Source of the DNA: Candidatus Kapaibacterium sp.
GTDB lineage: Bacteria; Bacteroidota; Ignavibacteria; Kapaibacteriales; UBA2268
Assembly: GCA_938038165.1 (NCBI GenBank)
Contig: CALHRB010000063.1
Location: forward strand, 1 to 19,141
DNA: 19,141 bases
Direction: 5' to 3'
The position numbers and the translations under genes are program-made. Below the pieces are notes generated by a model that saw only the letters and a program-made list of their open reading frames with translations, did no database searches and was not told where the DNA came from. This document shows positions 8,901 through 15,726 of this stretch, piece after piece (position 1 is the stretch's first letter; the number at the start of each line of letters is the position of its first letter).

Positions 8901-10229
8901 AAATATGATGCGACCTACGGTGCTGAACTAAAGGTAAAAAATGGACAGTTAGTGAAAAAAGGAAGTATGATTTATGAATGGGACCCATATAACTCTACAA
9001 TTATTTCAGAAGTCGGCGGAAGAGTAAGATATAAAGATCTTGCTTTAAATATAACATATAGAGAGATAAACGACGAACAGACAGGTCACATTACCAAAGT
9101 TGTGGTTGAATCGAGAGACAGAACAAAATCTCCATCCATTGAAGTCTTGGATGATAATGGTAATGTCCTGAAATCCTACAGTATTCCAACTAAAGCACAG
9201 ATTAGGGTTGAAGATGACGAAATGATCGGGGTTGGAACCCAATTAGTAAAAATACCAAGAGATTTAGGAAGAATGAGGGACATTACTGGAGGTTTGCCCA
9301 GAGTTACAGAGTTGTTCGAAGCTCGTGCACCTCAAAATCCTGCTATTGTATCGGAAATTGATGGTATAGTTTCTTTTGATAAACAAAAAAGAGGCCAAAG
9401 AATAATTATCATAACTTCTCCTGATGAAAAAACACAAAAAGAATATGCCGTTCCGATTGGAAAATATATACTGGTTCAAGAAGAAGACTTTGTCAGAGCA
9501 GGAGAAAGATTAACCGAAGGATCTATAAATCCTCACGATATTTTGAGAATAAAAGGTCCTAACGCTGTTCAGGAGTATCTTGTTAATGAAATTCAAGAAG
9601 TTTATCGTATGCAAGGTGTAAAGATAAACGATAAGCACATCGAAATAATTGTCAGGCAAATGCTCCAAAAGGTAAAAGTTACTGATTCAGGTGATTCCCC
9701 CTTCCTTGAAAATGATCAGGTTGACAGAATCAGATTTGTTGACGAAAACGATAAATTGAAGGCTAATGTAGTTATTACAGAAGTTGGTGATTCTAAATTT
9801 AAAGAAGGACAGCTCGTATCAAGGAAAAAGTTCAGAGAAGTCATCACAGATCTAAAGAAAAAAGGTCGTCAATTGCCTCAATCAAGACCAGCCGAGCCTG
9901 CTATTGCCGAACCATTGCTGCTTGGAATTACTCAGGCTTCGTTAACTACCGAGAGCTGGCTTTCTGCAGCATCATTCCAGGAAACAACAAGGGTTTTGTC
10001 CGATGCGTCTGTATCTGCTAAAACAGACACACTCAATGGATTGAAAGAAAATATTATACTTGGACAATTGATTCCTGCCGGAACAGGATTAAGGCATTAT
10101 CAGGAAATGAAGGTTATCAGCGATATTGGCAATATTTTTGGCAGAGGAGAAATTCCTGAACCAGAAATAGAAGTGTACAAGGAAATTGGTAAGGAAATTG
10201 AAACTGAGTTTGATTCAATTGCGATGTAA
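5937..10229 (+). CDS. rpoC: DNA-directed RNA polymerase, beta' subunit
   Basis: The 1430-residue beta' subunit carries the catalytic magnesium site, NADFDGDQM, at 467-475 with Asp469, Asp471 and Asp473. The N-terminal zinc ribbon has Cys64, Cys66, Cys79 and Cys82. The second zinc site has Cys804, Cys878, Cys885 and Cys888. The bridge helix ([20 protein letters not shown], from about 765) and the trigger-loop segment with its catalytic His926 (RTFHTGG) are intact. The wording around the first zinc site, [18 protein letters not shown], is what I associate with Bacteroidota and relatives. The start is the ATG at 5937, with AGGAGA at 5924-5929. The gene is co-directional with rpoB, 32 bases apart, and ends just ahead of a strong terminator. 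Confidence 0.99.
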   Translation: [1430 protein letters not shown]

Positions 10230-10255
10230 ATAAAATTGCTTTCTTTTTTAAAACG

Positions 10256-10290
10256 GGGGCTGTCTGAAAAAGGCAGTCTCTTTTTTTTTT
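10256..10290 (+). terminator. Intrinsic terminator after rpoC
   Basis: GGGGCTGTCT (10256-10265) pairs with AGGCAGTCTC (10271-10280) over ten base pairs including three G-U or U-G pairs, around a GAAAA loop. Ten T residues follow at 10281-10290. It lies 26 bases after the rpoC stop and should end the rif transcription unit, separating it from fusA1. Confidence 0.93.
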
Positions 10291-10389
10291 GTTTAAATTA
10301 AGAACTTAAAATTTTGTAACTGACATAAAAATTAATTCAACATTAATCAAATATTATTAATTTGAATAAAATAAATCTTAATTTATTCG

Positions 10390-10418
10390 TTTTAAACCTT
10401 TCTGTATTTAACTATAAT
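10390..10418 (+). promoter_or_regulatory. Candidate promoter for fusA1
   Basis: A perfect TATAAT lies at 10413-10418, 32 bases before the fusA1 ATG, which would give a short leader of roughly 25 bases. The -35 position holds only a weak match (TTTTAA around 10390-10395). A promoter is expected here because a strong terminator lies just upstream. The region is extremely AT-rich, so the exact box is uncertain. Confidence 0.38.
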
Positions 10419-10450
10419 AAAAAGATAATTACAAATATTGGTTTTTTATC

Positions 10451-12541
10451 ATGAATGACATTACAAAAATTAGGAATATCGGGATAGCAGCACATATTGA
10501 TTCCGGTAAAACTACTTTGAGCGAGAGAATTTTGTTTTACACAGGCAAAATTCATCAGATGGTTGAAGTCAGAGACAAAAGTGGCTCAGGTCCAACAATG
10601 GATTCTATGGATTTGGAAAGAGAAAAGGGTATTACAATTCAATCGGCTGCAACTTATTGCGAATGGGGTGATTATCATATTAATCTCATTGATACACCCG
10701 GACATATAGATTTTACAGTAGAAGTCGAGAGATCGCTCAGGGTTCTGGATGGAGCCGTGCTTGTTCTGTGTGCAGTTGCGGGCGTTCAAAGCCAGACAAT
10801 GACTGTTGAAAGACAGATGAGAAGATACAATGTTCCACGCATTGCATTTATAAACAAAGTCGATAGGTCTGGAGCAAACCCTGACAGAGTCGTAGCTCAA
10901 TTACAAGAAAAGCTTAATTTGAAACCAGTCCTTTTAACAATGCCAATTGGTCTCGAAGAGCAGTTCGAAGGAGTTGTTGATTTACTAAAAATGAAAGCAA
11001 ACTATTTTGATGGTCCTAATGGCGAGAATGTCCGAGAAGAAGAAATACCCGAGGGTTTGAAGGAAGAAGCCAATTATAGAAGATTGCAGATTGTTGAGTC
11101 CCTTGCTGATTATGATGATAATATTGCCGAAAAATTCCTTGGAGATGAATTTGTTTCCTCCGAAGAAATTATTCCTGTTTTAAGAAAAGCAACGATAGCA
11201 CTGCACACGACACCGGTTTTTGTTGGAACTGCCAAACAAAATAAAGGTGTTCAATTGATGCTCGATGGTGTGGGAATGTTTCTGCCAAGTCCTCTTGATA
11301 AAGTCAATGAAGCGCTTGACCTTGATAATAATGAAAATAAAATTGCTCTGGTTACTGATCCTAAGAAACCTTTTGTCGGTTTGGCTTTTAAACTGGAAGA
11401 CGGGCGTTTCGGGCAGTTAACATATATGAGGATTTATCAGGGAAGTGTTAAGAAAGGTGATTTTATTACCAATGCAAAAACAAAGAAAAAAGTTAAAGTT
11501 CCCCGATTGGTTAGAATGCATGCCAAGGATATGCATGATATCGAGGAGGCTAATGCCGGTGATATTGTCGCCATGTTTGGAGTGGAGTGCTCCTCTGGTG
11601 ATACTTTTACTGATGGAAGTGTTAACTATTCGATGACCTCTATGTTTGTTCCAAGACCAGTCATTGAACTCTCGGTAGCACCAAAAGAAAAAACAGCACA
11701 GGTCAATTTCTCCAAAGCCTTGAACAGATTCCAAAAGGAAGATCCCACATTTCAGGTCTATCGAGACGAAGAGAGCAATGAGACAATTATCAAAGGAATG
11801 GGTGAGCTTCATCTGGAAATTTATATAGAAAGAATCAAAAGAGAATATAATTGTGATGTAGTGGTTGGCAAACCAAAAGTTGCTTACAGAGAAACTATTA
11901 CTCAGAGGGCTGAATACAACTATACTCACAAAAAACAAACTGGCGGCTCTGGTCAGTTTGCAAGAGTGGCAGGTTATATTGAACCAATACCTGCTGAAGA
12001 TAATAAAGATTATGAATTTGTTGATGCTGTGGTTGGTGGTGTTATTTCCCGTGAGTTTATTCCCGGATGTGACAAAGGATTTCAAGATCAGATTGCAAAC
12101 GGTGTATTAATTGAACAACCTGTCGTTAATGTTCGTGTTGTTCTTAACGATGGACAGACGCATCCCGTTGATTCTTCGGAAATGGCATTCAGATTAGCAT
12201 CAAGATATGCTATGAGGGAAGCATTGATTGCCGCTAAGCCCATTATTCTGGAACCAATTATGAAGTTAGAAACGTCAGCCCCGGATGAATTTCAAGGAGT
12301 AATAATCGGACAAATTAACCAACGACGAGGTATAATTGTAAATACTACAATTGAAACAGGTTATACCATCGTGAATGCAGAAGTTCCCCTTAGTGAAATG
12401 TTCGGCTATTCCTCCGATTTGAGAGGTGCAACCCAAGGGAAAGGTGAATTTACAATGGAGTTTTTAAAGTATGCACCTGTTCCAAAAAATGTTCAGGAAC
12501 AATTAATTGAAGAATATAAAAAAGCAAAAGCAAGCAAATAA
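10451..12541 (+). CDS. fusA: Elongation factor G, mitochondrial EF-G1 / spdEFG1-like (translocase)
   Basis: This is a 696-residue translational GTPase that should move tRNA and mRNA through the ribosome after peptide transfer. G motifs: AHIDSGKT at 14-21, DTPGH at 81-85, NKVD at 135-138. Several stretches match the mitochondrial EF-G1 family (human GFM1) better than E. coli EF-G: MDSMDLEREKGITIQSAATY, THKKQTGGSGQ in domain IV, LNDGQTHPVDSSEMAF, PDEFQGVIIGQIN and GKGEFTMEF. The domain IV tip keeps His571, equivalent to E. coli His583, which is important for translocation. The gene lies alone between the rpoC terminator and the rpsL promoter, outside the str operon. There is no Shine-Dalgarno before the ATG at 10451. 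EF-G family membership is certain; the subfamily is inferred from remembered sequences. Confidence 0.9.
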   Translation: MNDITKIRNIGIAAHIDSGKTTLSERILFYTGKIHQMVEVRDKSGSGPTMDSMDLEREKGITIQSAATYCEWGDYHINLIDTPGHIDFTVEVERSLRVLDGAVLVLCAVAGVQSQTMTVERQMRRYNVPRIAFINKVDRSGANPDRVVAQLQEKLNLKPVLLTMPIGLEEQFEGVVDLLKMKANYFDGPNGENVREEEIPEGLKEEANYRRLQIVESLADYDDNIAEKFLGDEFVSSEEIIPVLRKATIALHTTPVFVGTAKQNKGVQLMLDGVGMFLPSPLDKVNEALDLDNNENKIALVTDPKKPFVGLAFKLEDGRFGQLTYMRIYQGSVKKGDFITNAKTKKKVKVPRLVRMHAKDMHDIEEANAGDIVAMFGVECSSGDTFTDGSVNYSMTSMFVPRPVIELSVAPKEKTAQVNFSKALNRFQKEDPTFQVYRDEESNETIIKGMGELHLEIYIERIKREYNCDVVVGKPKVAYRETITQRAEYNYTHKKQTGGSGQFARVAGYIEPIPAEDNKDYEFVDAVVGGVISREFIPGCDKGFQDQIANGVLIEQPVVNVRVVLNDGQTHPVDSSEMAFRLASRYAMREALIAAKPIILEPIMKLETSAPDEFQGVIIGQINQRRGIIVNTTIETGYTIVNAEVPLSEMFGYSSDLRGATQGKGEFTMEFLKYAPVPKNVQEQLIEEYKKAKASK

Positions 12542-12602
12542 GGTTAATAAAGGATTATTTTTTGCATTTAATCAGAAAAAAAAAGAAAAAATTTATAAGA
12601 AA

Positions 12603-12634
12603 TTTGCATTAATGTTAAATTTTCATTAAATTTG
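12603..12634 (+). promoter_or_regulatory. Bacteroidota-type -33/-7 promoter for the rpsL operon
   Basis: TTTG at 12603-12606 and TAAATTTG at 12627-12634 are separated by exactly 20 bases. This fits the Bacteroidota consensus TTTG-N19 to 21-TAnnTTTG. The -7 box ends 43 bases before the rpsL GTG. Transcription would start near 12640, giving a leader of about 38 bases. It fits the expected head of the str operon. Confidence 0.65.
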
Positions 12635-12677
12635 TAGGCTCTAACAGAATTTTTTTTACTTTTTAGGAGTTTAACAC

Positions 12678-13064
12678 GTGCCGACAATAAGTCAGCTTAT
12701 AAGAAAACCGAGAAGGAAGATTGTTTATAAGAGTAAGTCACCTGCTTTAGCATCTTGTCCGCAGAGGCGTGGAGTATGCACAAGAGTTTATACGACAACT
12801 CCTAAAAAACCAAATTCTGCATTAAGAAAAGTTGCACGTGTAAGGTTGACTTCTGGTTTTGAAGTAACTTCCTATATTCCGGGCGAAGGACATAATTTAC
12901 AGGAGCACTCACTGGTTTATATACGTGGAGGCAGAGTGAAAGATTTACCTGGTGTTAGATATCACGTTATCAGAGGAACTGCAGACACACAAGGTGTTGA
13001 AGGAAGAAAGCAAGGTCGTTCAAAATATGGCTCCAAGAAACCCAAAGCAGCAGCCAAAAAGTAA
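12678..13064 (+). CDS. rpsL: 30S ribosomal protein S12
   Basis: The 128-residue S12 is part of the decoding centre of the small subunit. Conserved stretches are CPQRRGVCTRVYTTTPKKPN (about 27-46) and GGRVKDLPGVRYH. Lys43 (Lys42 in mature E. coli numbering), the commonest streptomycin-resistance position, is wild type. So are the Lys-Asp-Leu-Pro residues of the second resistance site and the Asp that is methylthiolated in E. coli. The GTG start at 12678 is supported by AGGAG at 12665-12669 and by alignment of the N-terminus with the usual M-x-T-x-x-Q-L-x-R-K-P. It is the first gene of the str transcription unit, with rpsG 43 bases downstream. Confidence 0.98.
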   Translation: MPTISQLIRKPRRKIVYKSKSPALASCPQRRGVCTRVYTTTPKKPNSALRKVARVRLTSGFEVTSYIPGEGHNLQEHSLVYIRGGRVKDLPGVRYHVIRGTADTQGVEGRKQGRSKYGSKKPKAAAKK

Positions 13065-13073
13065 TAAAAATTA

Positions 13074-13097
13074 TTAATATGAATTCAATTATATTAA
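13074..13097 (+). other. AT-only stem-loop in the rpsL-rpsG gap
   Basis: TTAATAT (13074-13080) pairs with ATATTAA (13091-13097) around a ten-base loop, within a 43-base intercistronic gap. It ends ten bases before rpsG, which has no clear Shine-Dalgarno. In E. coli S7 binds this intercistronic region to control the operon. The position is analogous, but the stem is weak and does not resemble the E. coli structure. Confidence 0.25.
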
Positions 13098-13107
13098 GAT
13101 ATTTATA

Positions 13108-13575
13108 ATGAGAAAGAAAAGAGCAGAAAAAAGAAGGATAATACCGGATCCGAAATATAACGATATAATCGTTGCAAAGTTTATTAATAGCGTTATGTTG
13201 CAAGGAAAGAAAAACACTGCCAGAAGATGTGTTTATGATGCATTTGATATTATCGAACAAAGAACTAAACAATCGCCATTGGAAGTTTTCAGGAAAGCTC
13301 TTGGAAATGTTGCACCGTTTATCGAGGTTAGGTCAAGAAGAGTTGGTGGTGCAACCTATCAGGTTCCAGTTGAAGTCAGGGAGGAAAGAAAAATTGCACT
13401 TGCAATCAGATGGCTAAAAACTTATGCATCTGCTCGACGTGATAAAAATTTTTCGGCAAAATTAGCAGCCGAACTTATGGCAGCAGCTAATAATGAAGGT
13501 TCTGCCGTTAAGAAAAAAGAAGATACTCACAGAATGGCTGAAGCTAACAAAGCTTTTGCTCATTTTAAATGGTAA
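13108..13575 (+). CDS. rpsG: 30S ribosomal protein S7
   Basis: The product is 155 residues, the standard length of bacterial S7. S7 nucleates assembly of the 30S head and lies near the E site. The hallmark VRSRRVGGATYQVPVEVR runs at about 75-92, and the protein ends in AFAHFKW, close to the usual C-terminus. The ATG at 13108 fits the family N-terminus (MRKKRAEKR), but only an AAGAT lies upstream, so translation probably depends on coupling to rpsL or on a weakly structured AT-rich leader. fusA2 begins 41 bases downstream. Confidence 0.98.
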   Translation: MRKKRAEKRRIIPDPKYNDIIVAKFINSVMLQGKKNTARRCVYDAFDIIEQRTKQSPLEVFRKALGNVAPFIEVRSRRVGGATYQVPVEVREERKIALAIRWLKTYASARRDKNFSAKLAAELMAAANNEGSAVKKKEDTHRMAEANKAFAHFKW

Positions 13576-13615
13576 TATTATCGTTATTTGTCAATTGATA
13601 TGCTGAAGGATTGTT

Positions 13616-15679
13616 ATGCCACGCACATTGCCATTATCGAGAACCAGAAACATCGGTATAATGGCTCACATAGATGCAGGTAAAACAACTACTACAGAGA
13701 GAATTTTATTTTACACAGGTTTCCTCCATAAAGTGGGCGAAGTTGATGATGGAACTGCTTTCACGGACTATATGGAGCAGGAAAAAGAAAGAGGCATTAC
13801 TATTATGTCTGCCGCTACAACTTGTTACTGGAAAGATCATAAAATAAATATAATTGATACTCCGGGACATGTTGATTTTACTGCCGAAGTCCAAAGGTCG
13901 CTAAGGGTGCTTGATGGTGCAATTGCTGTTTTCTGTGCCGTTGGGGGCGTTGAACCACAATCAGAAACTGTCTGGCATCAGGCTGATGCTTATAAAGTTC
14001 CAAGAATTGCCTATGTTAATAAGATGGACAGAATGGGTGCTGATTTTGATAGAGTTGTCCGGATGATGAGAGAAAAACTCGGTGCAAATCCAGTGCCGAT
14101 CACAATTCCTATGGGAGCCGAAGAAAATTTTGAAGGTATTATTGATTTGATTGAAATGCGTGCCCTTTATTTTGATGAAGACTCAAAAGGTTTTATGTTC
14201 GAATCCAGAGATATTCCCGACATATTCAAGGAAACAGCAGAATTAAACCGTGCTAAATTGATTGAATCGGTTGCTGAAAATGATGACAATCTTCTGCAAA
14301 AATATTTAGACGGGCATGATTTTAGCAATGATGAGATAAAAAAATCATTGAGATCTTCGACTTTATCCCAAAAAATAATACCGGTTTTGTGTGGCTCCTC
14401 GAAAAAAGGAATCGGCGTTCAACCCCTGCTTGATTCAGTGTTGAACTATTTGCCATCTCCATTGGATTTGAATGAATATATTGGATATGATGTCAATGAT
14501 AATAATAAGTTACTAAAACGAAAACCTGATGATGATGAGCCTTTTTCGGCTTTAGCTTTCAAGGTACTGTCTGATCCCTTCCTGAAAAGACTAACCTTTA
14601 TCAGAATTTATTCAGGAAAAATTCGATCAGGCGAAGCAGTTATGATTAGCAGTTTAGGAAAAAGAGAGAGAATCAACAAAATCTTAAAGATACAGGCAAA
14701 CAAAAAAGAAGAGATTCCAGAAGCTTTTACTGGTGATATTGTTGCAATTCCAGACCTAAAATTAACAAGAACTGGCGATACTCTTTCTGACCAAAAACAT
14801 CAGATCGTATTCGAAAAAATCAGTTTTTCAGAGCCTGTTATAAATCAAAGCCTTGAAGCGGCTACAATTGCTGAACGCGATAAGATGCTTGAATGTCTTG
14901 CAAAATTATCCGACGAAGATCCAACATTTAAATATAGACTTGATGATGACAGTGGGGAAATTTTAATAAGTGGTGTCGGTGAACTTCATCTTGAGATAAT
15001 CGTTGACAGGTTAAAAAGAGAATTTAATATCAAAGCAAAAGCAGGAAAGCCTCAAGTGAGCTACAGAGAGACAGTTAGCAAAAAAATAAAACAGGAAGGG
15101 CAATTCGAAAATCAGATAAGTGGCAAGATGCAGTATGGAAGTGTTGTGATAACAATTGAACCTGGAGATAAAGGCAGTGGTATCATCATCCAGAATAATA
15201 ATGATGATCTACAGATAAATAAAATTTATCAAAATGCAATAGAAAAAGGTATCAGGGAAGCTGCCCAAGTCGGACCAAATGGGTATCCACTTGTTGATAT
15301 AAAAGTAACAATTGATAAAATAAATTACGACCCAGAAAAATCAACCGAACTTGGTAATCAGATAGCTTCTTCAATTGCATTCAAAGATGGAATCAGAAGA
15401 GCAGAATCAATTTTGCTGGAACCTTTCTTCGAAGTAGAAGTTGTCTCTCCAGAAATATATATTGGAGATATAATATCGGATTTAAATTCGAGAAGGGGAA
15501 AAATAGAGGGAATTACTCAAAGAGGAAATGTGCAGATTCTCAAAAGTATTGCACCGCTTTCAGAAATGTTTGGATATGTTACAAAATTAAGATCCATTAG
15601 TCAGGGAAGAGCTAGCTATACTATGAAATTCTCACATTATGAACCTGCGGTAATAAAATCTCAAACTAATAATTACTAA
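13616..15679 (+). CDS. Elongation factor G paralogue, mitochondrial EF-G2 / spdEFG2-like (probable ribosome-recycling GTPase)
   Basis: This 687-residue GTPase fills the fusA slot of the str operon. G motifs are intact: AHIDAGKT at 17-24, DTPGH at 81-85, NKMD at 135-138. Domain IV departs from canonical EF-G. The Gly-Gly-Val-Ile-Pro stretch is replaced by an Asn/Asp-rich run (IQNNNDDLQINK). The tip loop reads NYDPEKSTE at 570-578, so Asp572 stands where E. coli has His583. The following AIEKGIREAAQVGPNGYP resembles human GFM2 (AIENGIHSACLQGP), as does AFKVL-to-RIYSG in domain II. In that family the protein splits post-termination ribosomes with RRF and does not translocate; this role is inferred here. 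The ATG at 13616 follows AAGGA at 13606-13610. Family membership is certain; the subfamily is likely. Confidence 0.85.
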   Translation: MPRTLPLSRTRNIGIMAHIDAGKTTTTERILFYTGFLHKVGEVDDGTAFTDYMEQEKERGITIMSAATTCYWKDHKINIIDTPGHVDFTAEVQRSLRVLDGAIAVFCAVGGVEPQSETVWHQADAYKVPRIAYVNKMDRMGADFDRVVRMMREKLGANPVPITIPMGAEENFEGIIDLIEMRALYFDEDSKGFMFESRDIPDIFKETAELNRAKLIESVAENDDNLLQKYLDGHDFSNDEIKKSLRSSTLSQKIIPVLCGSSKKGIGVQPLLDSVLNYLPSPLDLNEYIGYDVNDNNKLLKRKPDDDEPFSALAFKVLSDPFLKRLTFIRIYSGKIRSGEAVMISSLGKRERINKILKIQANKKEEIPEAFTGDIVAIPDLKLTRTGDTLSDQKHQIVFEKISFSEPVINQSLEAATIAERDKMLECLAKLSDEDPTFKYRLDDDSGEILISGVGELHLEIIVDRLKREFNIKAKAGKPQVSYRETVSKKIKQEGQFENQISGKMQYGSVVITIEPGDKGSGIIIQNNNDDLQINKIYQNAIEKGIREAAQVGPNGYPLVDIKVTIDKINYDPEKSTELGNQIASSIAFKDGIRRAESILLEPFFEVEVVSPEIYIGDIISDLNSRRGKIEGITQRGNVQILKSIAPLSEMFGYVTKLRSISQGRASYTMKFSHYEPAVIKSQTNNY

Positions 15680-15726
15680 AGAAAAATATTTATTGTTTTA
15701 TAATTTTAGAAAATAGGAGCTAAAAA

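Noticed and set aside
10347..10365. Inverted repeat TCAAAT-N7-ATTTGA upstream of fusA1
   Set aside because: Only six base pairs, nearly all A-T, in a region that is almost entirely A and T; chance occurrence is likely.
11445..11636. Short plus-strand open frames inside fusA1 (also at 11865-12110) and inside rpsG (13172-13417)
   Set aside because: They overlap conserved genes in another frame and have no start signal or recognisable product.
11417..12085. Open frame of 222 codons on the minus strand opposite fusA1
   Set aside because: It lies wholly inside a certain EF-G gene, has no ribosome-binding site or recognisable domain, and its composition is that of a reverse-strand shadow of AT-rich coding DNA.
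13616..15679. The second EF-G as a tetracycline-resistance ribosomal protection protein (TetM type)
   Set aside because: Its N-terminal domain and its operon position are those of EF-G, and its domain IV matches mtEFG2-like proteins. The operon context also argues against an acquired resistance gene.
10451..15679. A recent tandem duplication of fusA
   Set aside because: The two proteins differ strongly throughout domains II to IV and match different subfamilies, so the divergence is old.
15699..15704. TATAAT in the fusA2-tuf gap as a tuf promoter
   Set aside because: No -35 or -33 element at a proper distance, the 47-base gap is AT-rich, and tuf is expected to be transcribed from the rpsL promoter. 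A minor internal promoter cannot be excluded.
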